Below are positions 1 through 8,223 of a DNA stretch of 53,656 bases, piece after piece. Below the pieces are notes generated by a model. It saw only the letters and a list, made by a program, of their open reading frames with translations. It was not told the origin of the DNA and searched no databases. The DNA comes from Bacteroidales bacterium (lineage in GTDB: Bacteria; Bacteroidota; Bacteroidia; Bacteroidales; ML635J-15). The number at the start of each line of letters is the position of its first letter. Within the stretch, counting starts at the first letter, position 1. Position numbers and translations under genes: made by a program. The stretch covers positions 1 to 53,656 of the forward strand of contig JAITXI010000030.1 of assembly GCA_031284905.1 (NCBI GenBank), in the 5' to 3' direction.

Positions 1-159
1 GTTGCATCGTAGCCTGAGGGTAAAATATTTTTCTCCTCTAATAAAATATGTAATACGCCTTGGGCTTGACTTGCATCGCCACTTTCTTTTATTGATACTA
101 TGTCAAAATGTAATAGCAAATTCTGTCGGCAAAAAATATGTTATTATTTCATTTTCCAT
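1..159 (-). pseudogene. ISAon1-type transposase N-terminal protein, frameshifted relic, cut by window edge
   Basis: On the minus strand an ATG at 157-159 opens a peptide reading MENEIITYFLPTEF. The frame then hits TGA, but a one-base shift continues as LLHFDIVSIKES and later LLEEKNILPSGY up to the window edge. This joined sequence resembles the short N-terminal protein of ISAon1-family insertion sequences, which typically begins with a 'YFLP-x-x-LL-x-x-FD' stretch and has an 'EEKN-x-x-P' segment (family knowledge, from memory). The frameshift marks it as dead. The plus-strand 79 aa ORF over the same bases is its antisense shadow. The remainder of the element would lie left of the window. Nothing recognisable lies between 160 and 350. 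Confidence 0.6.
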
Positions 160-350
160 CGCTTTTTTTGATTACAAATTTAATGAATTTTTAATTATTT
201 TGTTCTTGTTTTTTAAAATTTATTTTTGCTTCTCCCCATAAAATACGTCTGTCCCGTTAGGAGGCTATACAAGGTTGTATGGTGGCTCTGGTTAGTATAA
301 GAAGACGATTTAATCAATATTTTTGTAGTAATTTAATAATATTTATCAAA

Positions 351-1091
351 TTATCTATCTTTCTCATCAAGAATTTTCGTAAATTTTTTTAAGATTTTTA
401 AAATTAAAAAAATTAAAAGTCCGGTCACAAAAATGATTATCCAAGGCAAGTCAAGATAAAATTTATGTTCAATAACTGCAAAAGAAATTAGCCTTAGAAT
501 TGTCATTATTAATATTAAATTAAAAAATCCGTTATATTCTCTTTTCAATATATTTTTCAAAGAAAATAAAAGATGACTTTTTTTGTATTTTTTAAAATTT
601 GGTATAAAAGCTGGAGTTTTGTTTGCCCAATTAATGTAATTTTCGTTAAATTTTTTTCGTAAAAAATCTTCTTCTGCATACATAATTCTCTCATAATAAA
701 GCCAGTAGGCAGCACAGAAGAAAAGAGCAAACCAAAAATCTAAAATCATTAAAACTGGGGCAAACCACATGAAAAAATTTCCTAAATAAAGCGGATGACG
801 AATTGTGGAATAAATCCCTGAAGTATTTAAAGTTTCGGCAACTTGACCGGTAGAAGTATTTCGTCCGCTTGTTCCTTTGGGAGTAAAACCTACTGTTAAA
901 ATTCTAATAAGAAGCCCTAATAACCCTACAAAAAGAAAGATAAAATCAAGCCACCAAGGTGTAATCCATTGATTATTATATTTTAGCCAAGCAAACCAAG
1001 CAAATCCCGGAATTAAGATTATTAAAGGCAAAAAACTGCGTTTTTTAAAAAGAAAATTTCCACTTTTTACAAAAGATTCCTGTAATGCCAT
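351..1091 (-). CDS. Isoprenylcysteine/phospholipid methyltransferase family membrane protein
   Basis: This 246 aa integral membrane protein carries the hallmark of the ICMT/PEMT methyltransferase fold, GIYSTIRHPLYLGNF at about residues 92-106, followed by acidic residues in YAEEDFL near 137-143. These form the SAM-binding region in the family. Hydrophobic segments are visible near 20-36, 48-68, 106-130, 185-205 and 213-232. Substrates in this superfamily include prenylcysteine, phospholipid and, in Leptospira, lipid A phosphate (LmtA). A lipid or lipid A target is therefore plausible but is only inferred. The ATG lies three bases after the purQ stop, so the two genes are probably co-transcribed although they share no obvious pathway. 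Confidence 0.75.
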   Translation of the reverse strand: MALQESFVKSGNFLFKKRSFLPLIILIPGFAWFAWLKYNNQWITPWWLDFIFLFVGLLGLLIRILTVGFTPKGTSGRNTSTGQVAETLNTSGIYSTIRHPLYLGNFFMWFAPVLMILDFWFALFFCAAYWLYYERIMYAEEDFLRKKFNENYINWANKTPAFIPNFKKYKKSHLLFSLKNILKREYNGFFNLILIMTILRLISFAVIEHKFYLDLPWIIIFVTGLLIFLILKILKKFTKILDEKDR

Positions 1092-1094
1092 AAA

Positions 1095-1787
1095 TTATTT
1101 ATTTTCGACAAATTTAATAATTGAATCCAGAATTTGAAGACCGTCAATATTATTTAGTTCTGGGTCTGCGGCTCTTTCAGGGTGAGGCATCATTCCAAAA
1201 ACATTTCTTTTTTGATTGCAAATTCCTGCGATATTCATCAAAGAGCCATTAGTGTTATAATTTTCTGTTAAATTTCCTTTTTCATCGCAATAACGCCAGA
1301 TTATTTGGTTGTTTTGAATCATTTCTTGCAAAATATCTTCGGGAGCGAAAAAACGTCCTTCGCCGTGAGCAATAGGAATTTTCAGAATATTTTTTGAAAT
1401 ATATTTTGTCATTACAGAATTTTTGTTCTCGGCAATGATGTATTGATTTTTACAAATAAATTTTTGACAAGTATTATGCAGAAGGGTTCCGGGTAATAAT
1501 CCTGCTTCACATAAAATCTGAAATCCGTTACAAATTCCAAAGACAAAACCTCCAGTGTTTGCAAAATCAATAATTCTTTCCATGACGGGAGAGAATTTAG
1601 CAATTGCTCCGGAGCGTAAATAATCACCATAAGAAAAACCTCCCGGAATTGATATTATTTGACAATTTTGCAAGTCTGTGTCTTTATGCCATATTTTTAC
1701 TACTTCATACCCTGAAATTTCTCTTAATGAATATATCATATCATGGTCGCAATTTGACCCTGGGAAAACTATAACGCCGATTTTCAT
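1095..1787 (-). CDS. purQ: Phosphoribosylformylglycinamidine synthase subunit PurQ (glutaminase)
   Basis: PurQ is the glutamine amidotransferase subunit of the split FGAM synthase (PurL-PurQ-PurS), step 4 of purine synthesis. The 230 aa class I amidotransferase begins KIGVIVFPGSNCDHD and has the nucleophile in FGICNGFQIL (Cys86). The partner His and Glu sit in MMPHPERA (about His202 and Glu204). Length matches stand-alone PurQ. Many Bacteroidota encode one long fused PurL of about 1,200 residues, so a separate PurQ implies that this genome has the split form, with purL and purS outside the window. The gene leads a two-gene minus-strand unit with the membrane methyltransferase. Confidence 0.95.
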   Translation of the reverse strand: MKIGVIVFPGSNCDHDMIYSLREISGYEVVKIWHKDTDLQNCQIISIPGGFSYGDYLRSGAIAKFSPVMERIIDFANTGGFVFGICNGFQILCEAGLLPGTLLHNTCQKFICKNQYIIAENKNSVMTKYISKNILKIPIAHGEGRFFAPEDILQEMIQNNQIIWRYCDEKGNLTENYNTNGSLMNIAGICNQKRNVFGMMPHPERAADPELNNIDGLQILDSIIKFVENK

Positions 1788-2388
1788 TTTATATATTTAT
1801 TTCCCCAAAATTACAATTTTTTTATGGATTTTTGACTAAAAAATAATTTAAGGTATCTTTTTTTTATTGATAATTATTCAATGTGTTTTTTTTACTTTGT
1901 AATGGTGATATATTCCGGCTCTCTTTGTATTTGTAAAATAAAATGAATATTGTATAAAATACCCAAATAATTATGAGGCAATATTAAATACGCATTTTTT
2001 AAAAATACAAAAATGCCATATACGGAAAAATAGTAACTAATTTTATATTTTTGTTTTTAATTGACCATTTAATTTTACATCTTCAAAACTACCTGCTAGC
2101 ATTTATTAGGGTTAATCATATCATCTAAATATAGGTTAAAAGTATATATTTGAATGTAATAACCTGAGTTCGGGATAATAATGTAAATCTAAAAAAGACT
2201 TAATATTATTTAAAAATTCTGTTTGTCATTTTAAATATTATATTAGCTGTTTAGTAATTATTCCTCAACGTAAAAAATCAATATAACATATTTTTAATCT
2301 TACAAATCGTAAGAGTAGTTAATATTGATATTTTTGCACATTAAATTATGGGTCATTATAAACTATAGTTATGTTTTTCAATTCAATT
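1788..2388. other. Intergenic gap of about 600 bp, no gene seen
   Basis: Very AT-rich sequence between the purQ start and the parB stop. I see no ORF with recognisable similarity and no tRNA. A small inverted repeat CTTAC-AAATC-GTAAG is present near 2299-2313, and a TATTTTTG (a Bacteroidota -7-like box) lies near 2328 without a gene downstream on that strand. Such boxes are common by chance in sequence of this composition. Confidence 0.5.
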
Positions 2389-3273
2389 TTAAATATTTAT
2401 TTTATCCAATAAGGCAATAATACGTTCTAAATCATTATCGTTCTTAAAAGGAATAACGATTTTCCCGTTTCCTGAAAAATTTCTTTTAAATAAAACATCA
2501 GTTTCTAATTTTGAAGATAATTGATTTTGAAGGTCTAAATAATCGCTACTCGAATCTGATTTTTGTTGATGTTTTTTTTCTTTGCTGTTTTCTTCTTTAT
2601 TCAGTTCTTTCACAGTATCTTCAACTTTACGAACAGAAAAATCATATTTTAAAATTTGGTCATAAACCATAAGCTGAATATCTTCGTCTTTTATTCCGAG
2701 AAGTGCTTTTGCGTGTCCCATTGAGATTTTTTCGGTTTTAATTCCACTTTGAATTTTTGCCGGTAGATTCAGCAACCGAGTATAGTTTGTGATTGTAGAG
2801 CGATTTTTTCCAATTCGTTGACCAAGAAGGTCGTGAGTGAGACTGCATTCGTCTATAAGTCGCTGGTAACTAATTGCTATTTCAATAGCGTTTAAATTCT
2901 CGCGTTGAATATTTTCAACCAAAGCCATTTCCAACATTTCTTGGTCATTTGCTGATCTAATATATGCAGGAATTGTTATTAATCCGGCCAATTTAGAAGC
3001 TCTCCAACGTCTTTCTCCTGAAATAATTTGAAATTTATTATTTTCTAAAATTCGCAAAGTTATCGGCTGAATTATTCCTAATTCTTTTATTGAATCGGCA
3101 AGTTCGACTAGTGCTTCATCATCAAAAATTGTTCTGGGTTGAAACGGGTTTGTCTCTATTAATGATAAGTCAATTTCTGTGATTGCATTCAGTTGTTCAG
3201 GCTCTTCTCTGTTCATTCTGCTTGTGTCAATCAAAGCATCTAAACCTCTTCCAAGTGCATTTTTTTTCGCCAT
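2389..3273 (-). CDS. parB: Chromosome-partitioning protein ParB
   Basis: ParB is the CTP-dependent clamp that loads at parS sites and is moved by ParA. The start chosen is MAKKNALGRGLDALI (ATG at 3273), the conserved ParA-stimulating N-terminus. The track start at 3315 would add 14 residues and overlap parA. The protein is about 294 aa. The order is N-terminal peptide, ParB/Srx domain with IETNPFQPR and the CTP-binding GERRWRAS segment, a helix-turn-helix around IGKNRSTITNYTRLLNL, a charged Lys/Glu/Ser-rich linker, and a C-terminal dimerisation domain. It follows parA by about 16 bp. I found no obvious parS palindrome nearby. Confidence 0.95.
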   Translation of the reverse strand: MAKKNALGRGLDALIDTSRMNREEPEQLNAITEIDLSLIETNPFQPRTIFDDEALVELADSIKELGIIQPITLRILENNKFQIISGERRWRASKLAGLITIPAYIRSANDQEMLEMALVENIQRENLNAIEIAISYQRLIDECSLTHDLLGQRIGKNRSTITNYTRLLNLPAKIQSGIKTEKISMGHAKALLGIKDEDIQLMVYDQILKYDFSVRKVEDTVKELNKEENSKEKKHQQKSDSSSDYLDLQNQLSSKLETDVLFKRNFSGNGKIVIPFKNDNDLERIIALLDKINI

Positions 3274-3289
3274 TTTTTTATTTTCTAAA

Positions 3290-4054
3290 TTATTTTTGTT
3301 TTTTAAGAAATTCATTTGCTAAAGCCAAATAATTTTCTGCTCCTTTTGAGGAAATGTCATAATCAATAATTGTTTGACCAAAACTTGGAGCTTCTCCGAG
3401 TTTTACACTTCTGTAAATGATTGTGTTATAAACCATTTTGTCGAAATGTTTACGTACTTCTTCAACAATTTGTTCTGAAAGATTTAATCTTCCATCATAC
3501 ATTGTCATAACAAATCCTTCTATGTCAAGTTCCGGATTTAGATGAGTTTGCACAATACGAATTGTATTTAAAAGTTTCCCAAGCCCTTCCAATGCAAAAT
3601 ATTCACATTGAACTGGTATTAAAGTCGAATCTGATGCCGTAAGTGCGTTTAAAACTATTAAACCTAATGAAGGAGAACAATCTATAAAAACAAAATCGTA
3701 TTTATCTTTAATTTTTGATAGCATTCTTTTCATTATTTTTTCTCTATCTGGCAAATCAAGCATTTCAATTTCTGCACCCACTAAATCAATAGAACTCGGC
3801 AATAAATCTAATCCATCAATATTCGTTGATAAAATTACGTCTTCCGGATTTACACCATTGATTAATGTTTCGTATAAACCTGTTTTGACATTTTTAATTT
3901 CAAATCCCATTCCTGAAGTTGCATTTGCTTGCGGATCGGCATCTACAACTAAAACTCGACGTTCTAATACTCCTAAAGCTGCTGCTAAATTTATCGCTGT
4001 TGTAGTTTTCCCTACTCCACCTTTCTGATTCGCTAATGTTATTATTTTGCCCAT
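3290..4054 (-). CDS. parA: Chromosome-partitioning ATPase ParA (Soj)
   Basis: ParA is a deviant-Walker P-loop ATPase that forms nucleoid-bound gradients and segregates ParB-parS complexes. The 254 aa protein opens with MGKIITLANQKGGVGKTT, which holds the deviant Walker A motif KGGVGKTT with the signature lysine (about residues 10-17). It continues with VVDADPQANAT (Walker A' region) and FVFIDCSPSLG (Walker B). The length is that of chromosomal Soj-type ParA without an N-terminal helix-turn-helix. It is first in a parA-parB operon, and TAACTTTG (4078-4085, minus) just upstream fits a Bacteroidota -7 box. Confidence 0.95.
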   Translation of the reverse strand: MGKIITLANQKGGVGKTTTAINLAAALGVLERRVLVVDADPQANATSGMGFEIKNVKTGLYETLINGVNPEDVILSTNIDGLDLLPSSIDLVGAEIEMLDLPDREKIMKRMLSKIKDKYDFVFIDCSPSLGLIVLNALTASDSTLIPVQCEYFALEGLGKLLNTIRIVQTHLNPELDIEGFVMTMYDGRLNLSEQIVEEVRKHFDKMVYNTIIYRSVKLGEAPSFGQTIIDYDISSKGAENYLALANEFLKKQK

Positions 4055-4077
4055 TTTATTCTTTTCAATCTAATTTC

Positions 4078-4085
4078 CAAAGTTA
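4078..4085 (-). promoter_or_regulatory. Putative -7 promoter element of parA
   Basis: Minus-strand TAACTTTG matches the Bacteroidota -7 consensus TAnnTTTG and lies about 25 bp upstream of the parA ATG. No clear TTTG -33 box is visible at the usual 17-21 bp spacing, so only the -7 part is supported. Confidence 0.4.
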
Positions 4086-4125
4086 GTATTTTTTTGGATA
4101 TTTTTTGAATATTTTATTAAGAAAT

Positions 4126-4668
4126 TTATTTATTGTAGAAAAAAACCAAATCTTTTATCGTTTTTATATTTTCAGGAAGTGTTTCACAACCGTTTTCTTT
4201 TAATAAATTATTTATTTCTGATTTATTTGTGATACTGTTGCTAACATCGGTATAAATACGTATCAAAAAATCATCATTTGTAATAAAATAACTTTTTTCG
4301 TAAGTTCCATATTTCTGACAATCACAAGTTTTTTCAATAAATTTTGTTTTTACTAATTTGATTTCCCCCTCTGAAATTATTTTTGCAAAACCGTAAGACT
4401 CTATTCCAAAATTTTCTTTATCAAAATGAATACTTATAAATTTTCTTGATTCTGTATTAATTTTTATCACGTCTTTTGGAAGAAGTTTGGAAATTAAATT
4501 ATCCGTTTTTAATTTTATAAAATTATAATATGAATATTTTGAATATTTTACGCTGCGAGTTTCAATTTTTCCGTTTTTGTAAAAAATCTCTGCATTTTCC
4601 CATTTTTTTTGTGAAAACAGGCTTACAGTTAAAATTAAAAATAATATGTAAAAAGATATTTCTTTTAT
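4126..4668 (-). CDS. Secreted hypothetical protein with a non-ATG or damaged start
   Basis: I do not recognise this protein. The ORF track begins at an internal GTG (4470), but the frame is open further upstream and encodes a good signal peptide, KEISFYILFLILTVSLFSQ, followed by KKWENAEIFYKNGKIET. No ATG, GTG or TTG exists in frame between this signal peptide and the upstream stops. The likeliest initiation point is ATA at 4668-4666, overlapping the ribH stop (TTATAA where TTATGA would give a normal ATGA-style overlap), or ATT six bases further upstream. The product would be about 180 aa and exported, with a CDCQKYG motif near its middle. It follows ribH directly and could be translationally coupled to it. 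A mutated start codon is an equal possibility. Confidence 0.55.
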   Translation of the reverse strand: MKEISFYILFLILTVSLFSQKKWENAEIFYKNGKIETRSVKYSKYSYYNFIKLKTDNLISKLLPKDVIKINTESRKFISIHFDKENFGIESYGFAKIISEGEIKLVKTKFIEKTCDCQKYGTYEKSYFITNDDFLIRIYTDVSNSITNKSEINNLLKENGCETLPENIKTIKDLVFFYNK

Positions 4669-5168
4669 AACAATTCGTTTTTTAAATATAACATTTTTAG
4701 GACTGCAATTGTTGCTTCATCGCCTTTATTTCCATATTTTCCTCCCGAACGGTCAATTGCTTGTTGCAAATTATTTGTCGTCAATAATCCAAAACTTACC
4801 GGAATAGAATATTTAAGATTTAATTTCATAATTCCTTGACTTACAGCTTCACAAATAAAATCGAAATGACGTGTTTCGCCTTGAATTACACAACCTAGAC
4901 AAATAACCGCATCAACTTTTTCACGACCTTCAATTAAAAATTTAGCTCCTAATGGTAATTCAAAACTTCCGCATACAGATTTCAAAATTATATCTTCCGC
5001 AGAAAAATTATATTTTTTTAATGTTTCAATTGCAGCTTCGGCTAAATTTGCCGTGATTTGTTCATTCCATTCAGATACAACAATTCCTATTTTATAATTA
5101 TTTTTATTATTATTTGTTGCAATTCCTGATTCGTTGTATTCTGATAAATTTTTCAAATTACTCGCCAT
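4665..5168 (-). CDS. ribH: 6,7-dimethyl-8-ribityllumazine synthase
   Basis: RibH condenses 5-amino-6-ribitylaminouracil with dihydroxybutanone phosphate in the penultimate step of riboflavin synthesis and usually forms an icosahedral capsid or pentamers. The 167 aa protein has the expected blocks: IGIVVSEWNEQITANLAEAA (substrate pocket), VCGSFELPLGAKFLI, and CLGCVIQGETRHFDFICEAV with the catalytic His. Its N-terminal 25 residues are a variable extension. It lies downstream of the TPR gene, an arrangement common in Bacteroidota, but a strong terminator separates them. Its 3' end overlaps the possible ATA start of the next gene. Confidence 0.95.
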   Translation of the reverse strand: MASNLKNLSEYNESGIATNNNKNNYKIGIVVSEWNEQITANLAEAAIETLKKYNFSAEDIILKSVCGSFELPLGAKFLIEGREKVDAVICLGCVIQGETRHFDFICEAVSQGIMKLNLKYSIPVSFGLLTTNNLQQAIDRSGGKYGNKGDEATIAVLKMLYLKNELL

Positions 5169-5187
5169 GATTTATGAATTTTTTATG

Positions 5188-5212
5188 AAAAAAGGGCTTA
5201 AAGCCCTTTTTT
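5188..5212 (-). terminator. Rho-independent terminator after the TPR gene (bidirectional)
   Basis: AAAAAAGGGC-TTAAA-GCCCTTTTTT is a perfect inverted repeat with a GC core and flanking A and T runs, so it can act on either strand. On the minus strand it sits after the TPR gene stop (5234) and only 20 bp before the ribH start. It should attenuate read-through into ribH. Confidence 0.8.
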
Positions 5213-5233
5213 CTATTATGACAATTTTAGTAT

Positions 5234-5926
5234 TTACTTATTTTGAAATTCTATTTTCGTTTTTACTCTTTCAATGTATTTCTCAATATTTCTTTGTTCT
5301 TGTGAACCAAAATATTCTTTATCTATTTTGGTATAAATATCTAAAGCCTGTTTATTATCATTTAACAATTCGCAAGCTTCGCCTGCTCTTAACAAATAAA
5401 AAGGGCTTAAAAAATCATTATTTGCTTTTTTAGCAGCTTTCAAAAAATAACTTAATGCTTCTTTTGTATTTCCAAGTTCCATGTAAGCGTTTCCAATATT
5501 TCCGATAGCCATTGAAGCTGACATTGGGTCGCCAGATTTATAGCTTTTGAAATAATCAATTGCATTTTCAAATTCACCTAGTCGTAAATAACAAATTCCT
5601 GCATAATAATTAGCTACATTTCCTGAAGGAGTACTTCCATAATCATCAATAATATCTAAGAACCCGGGAAAAACTCCATCACCATTTAATGCTAATTTAA
5701 AAGAATCTATCGAAACATAATATTCTGCTTTGAAAATATTATTTGCAGCTTCATTAATTTTTGGTTCTCTAATAAATTTAAAATATAGTACAATTAATCC
5801 AATTATTACAATAATGCCAATTAAAACACCATAAATTATTTTATTGTTTTTTTCTACAAATAGTTCAAATTTTCCTACGGTAGCACCAATATTTGCTAAT
5901 CCTTCATTTTTTTCTTTTTTTGCCAT
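5234..5926 (-). CDS. Membrane-anchored tetratricopeptide repeat protein (YfgM/PpiD-helper-like topology)
   Basis: A 230 aa protein with a charged cytoplasmic N-terminus (about 30 residues), one transmembrane helix IYGVLIGIIVIIGLIVLYF (about 34-52), and an extracytoplasmic part made of TPR-like helical pairs. Examples are NVANYYAGICYLRLGEFENAIDYF and MAIGNIGNAYMELGNTKEALSYF. The layout matches YfgM-like proteins that assist periplasmic folding, but the exact role in Bacteroidota is not established. Conservation next to ribH is commonly seen in the phylum. It has its own promoter (TTTG-N19-TAACTTTG) just upstream and a terminator just downstream, so it is probably monocistronic. Confidence 0.75.
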   Translation of the reverse strand: MAKKEKNEGLANIGATVGKFELFVEKNNKIIYGVLIGIIVIIGLIVLYFKFIREPKINEAANNIFKAEYYVSIDSFKLALNGDGVFPGFLDIIDDYGSTPSGNVANYYAGICYLRLGEFENAIDYFKSYKSGDPMSASMAIGNIGNAYMELGNTKEALSYFLKAAKKANNDFLSPFYLLRAGEACELLNDNKQALDIYTKIDKEYFGSQEQRNIEKYIERVKTKIEFQNK

Positions 5927-5947
5927 CTATCTAACTTTTAGCGGTTG

Positions 5948-5978
5948 CAAAGTTAATATTTTTTTTATTCAATTCAAA
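5948..5978 (-). promoter_or_regulatory. Bacteroidota-type promoter of the TPR gene
   Basis: On the minus strand TTTG, then 19 bp, then TAACTTTG, a full match to the -33/-7 pattern of the primary sigma factor of Bacteroidota. The -7 box ends about 20 bp upstream of the ATG at 5926. Confidence 0.65.
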
Positions 5979-6651
5979 AACTTTTTTTATTTACGATTTA
6001 TTATATTTTAATATAAAAATCAAAAATCTCTTTTCTTTTTTAGTTTTTTTTAATAATTTTCTTTTTACCAATAATTAAATTATCTTAAATATTTTGATTT
6101 TGAACTCAATGTTTTGATAAAGCAAATTATTTCCGGTAATGAAGAACTTACAAAATTATTAAATTTTAATTTCTTGTTACAAGCGACTTCAATGAAACTT
6201 GCGAAAGTTAAATCAGTTATATTATAATTTATTATTAAGTAATTCTTCAGGGGATTACGGTTTTTTTGTCATATTTTGTGGATTTTGGTAATAGCTTAAT
6301 GTATTATAAATTTATGATACATACTTATTGGGTCGTGCTGGTCTGCTTTGTTTGATTTGTTTTCATGTCTGTTTCTATATCTTTTTTAATCGTTGTTTGC
6401 GTAATTCAATATTTATTTGCTATATTTTAGGATATTTTTCAATAATCTGCCAATACGATTTAGTATAATAACGTAAAAATAAACATTTTATGTGGATTTA
6501 TCAAAGCATATTATTATACTTATTTCAATAACGATTTGTAAACATAGTTGATTGATAAATAAACTATTATACGTTTTTTGTCAGACACTGATTCTTTAGC
6601 AATACCGCCGAAAAACATTTCTAAGCAAAATAAGCATATTTAAGGTATCTT
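5979..6651. other. Intergenic gap of about 700 bp, no gene seen
   Basis: AT-rich sequence between the TPR gene promoter and the hotdog dehydratase gene. No ORF of interest is visible on either strand. The minus strand contains CGTATTGGCAGATTATTG, faintly like the 'WQIE' region of IS4-type transposases, but the rest does not follow and I do not call it. This could be decayed DNA. Confidence 0.4.
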
Positions 6652-7065
6652 TTATTGTATAGCTATATCTGTCAAAACCACTTTCATTTCACAAGTTGCA
6701 CAGATATTATTATTACAACTGATTTTTGCTGACAGAACAATAACATTTAATACTTCTGTTGTAACAATTATTTCGGTAAAAATTTCTTGTTCGCAGTTTG
6801 GCATGGCAAAAAGTTCAAAATTATCTACTGAACCTATCATGCCAATTTTAACAGGCTGATTTTCATTCAAATATCCTAAACGAGCAGCACAAGTTTGAGC
6901 GATATTTTCGATTAAACCCACTTCTGATAATTTATTATTTTCTACAAAAATACAATTTTCAGTAATTTTAAAATGAGTTTTTGTACTGACAGAATTGCAA
7001 GATAGCAATTCATCTACCATCACGAAAGGCGGTTTTTGTGGGATATATTCTAAAATATTTTTCAT
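6652..7065 (-). CDS. Hotdog-fold beta-hydroxyacyl-ACP dehydratase, aryl-polyene/flexirubin type
   Basis: The start chosen is MKNILEYIPQKPPFVMVDELL (ATG 7065), seven bases after the methyltransferase stop. The track start at 7098 would overlap that gene. The IPQ(R/K)PPFVMVD opening is typical of the FabZ/FabA-like dehydratases of aryl-polyene and flexirubin clusters. These shorten to about 135-140 aa and act on acyl-ACP during polyene chain building. A second block, GLIENIAQTCAARLGYL, matches the substrate tunnel helix of hotdog dehydratases. The gene is paired with an O-methyltransferase that is also common in such clusters, yet no ketosynthase, reductase or exporter is adjacent. Function as a polyene enzyme is therefore inferred from family resemblance only. 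Confidence 0.65.
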   Translation of the reverse strand: MKNILEYIPQKPPFVMVDELLSCNSVSTKTHFKITENCIFVENNKLSEVGLIENIAQTCAARLGYLNENQPVKIGMIGSVDNFELFAMPNCEQEIFTEIIVTTEVLNVIVLSAKISCNNNICATCEMKVVLTDIAIQ

Positions 7066-7072
7066 GAAAATT

Positions 7073-8179
7073 TCAACTTCGTTGCAGACTGACGTCATTT
7101 AAAACACATTGCATAATACTATGCCCTAAGCCTATTCCTTCGTGAAGTATTTCAACTTTTAAACCGGCATTATTTACACATTTTTCCATATCGGCAGAAT
7201 GGTACATTTTAGAATTTCCATTTGCCAAAGCAGTAAAATATAAACTTATTTGAGCTAAACAATATGACGCAGTTTCAAATTTTTGATTATCCCAAAAAGT
7301 TTCCATTATAAATAATCGAGATTTTTTTGACATAGATTTTGCAGCGCGTGTCAATATGCTTGTAACTTGTTCTTCAGAAAAACAATCCAAAAATTGGCTC
7401 ATCCATATTGCATCAAAATCTATTGGAAACGAATTTGCTTCATCTAAAAGATTTGTCCCATAGCCATGAATTCGGTCAGCTCCTGCAATATTTTTTGTCG
7501 CAACTCTCATTAATTCAAGTTGTTGTGGCAAATCCATAATTGTTACATTTATTGTTTCAGAAAATTGTACACATTTAACAGCCCATCTGCCGGTATTTCC
7601 GCCAACGTCAAGAATTGTTTTCGGATTATTAGAAAAAACGATTTTTAGTGCTTGTTCAAAAGAATTATCTGAATAGAAATGGTCAAATCCAAACCAACTT
7701 TTTTGTACCTGTTCCGGTAATTGAGACAAACCTTCGTAAATTGTAGACCAGTTTCCGAAAACTTTTAATCCTTCCGGTTTTCCGGTTATTAAAGCCTCTT
7801 CCAGATTAAATGTACCTAAATAATTTACGTCATGATTAAAATCCATATTCACTTTAACCATTTCATCATTAATCAAGAACCAGCCGGATTTAGAAATAAA
7901 AAATTTTTCATCTTTATGCAAAATAGTTCCAATTGTAAGCGATGATTCTAACAAAACTTTTACAGCATAAGACGATAATTTGGATTTTTCTTTAATTTCT
8001 TCAAATGTAAGTCCTTTTTTATTTTCATCAAGCATTTGAAAAATTCCAAACTTAACCATGAGACGAGAAACCTGAAATACAATAGGACCAAATGCAATTT
8101 CTTGAGCTAAACGTTGAGCTTCTAATGCTGATTTTCTTTCTTTTGAATAAATTGATTTCTGTGGTTCCGGTAATTTCAT
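7073..8179 (-). CDS. SAM-dependent O-methyltransferase, aryl-polyene-cluster type
   Basis: A 368 aa two-domain methyltransferase. The N-terminal winged-helix/dimerisation part (about 1-110: FGIFQMLDENKKGLTFEEI, SSYAVKVLLESS) is followed by a Rossmann fold with the SAM motif ILDVGGNTGRWA (about 192-203), then the acidic motif VTIMDLPQQLE and IWMSQFLDCFS. This is the plant-type/acetylserotonin O-methyltransferase architecture. The late segment SYCLAQISLYFTALANGNS recalls proteins I associate with aryl-polyene or flexirubin loci of Bacteroidota (recollection, not searched). It leads a two-gene unit with the hotdog dehydratase. A 10 bp perfect palindrome lies about 45 bp upstream of its ATG. Confidence 0.65.
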   Translation of the reverse strand: MKLPEPQKSIYSKERKSALEAQRLAQEIAFGPIVFQVSRLMVKFGIFQMLDENKKGLTFEEIKEKSKLSSYAVKVLLESSLTIGTILHKDEKFFISKSGWFLINDEMVKVNMDFNHDVNYLGTFNLEEALITGKPEGLKVFGNWSTIYEGLSQLPEQVQKSWFGFDHFYSDNSFEQALKIVFSNNPKTILDVGGNTGRWAVKCVQFSETINVTIMDLPQQLELMRVATKNIAGADRIHGYGTNLLDEANSFPIDFDAIWMSQFLDCFSEEQVTSILTRAAKSMSKKSRLFIMETFWDNQKFETASYCLAQISLYFTALANGNSKMYHSADMEKCVNNAGLKVEILHEGIGLGHSIMQCVLNDVSLQRS

Positions 8180-8223
8180 GTTTTTAATAATTAATTTTTG
8201 CGGTATCTTTTATAAAACAAAAA

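Noticed and set aside
2-241. 79 aa plus-strand ORF
   Set aside because: It is antisense to the ISAon1-type relic, starts with TTG and resembles nothing.
2389-4500. parS site near parAB
   Set aside because: I looked for a TGTTTCACGTGAAACA-like palindrome and found only the fragment GTGTTTCACAAC near 4180, which is not palindromic.
6300-6480. Possible IS4-like WQI segment on the minus strand
   Set aside because: Only a few residues fit and the surrounding frames are full of stops.
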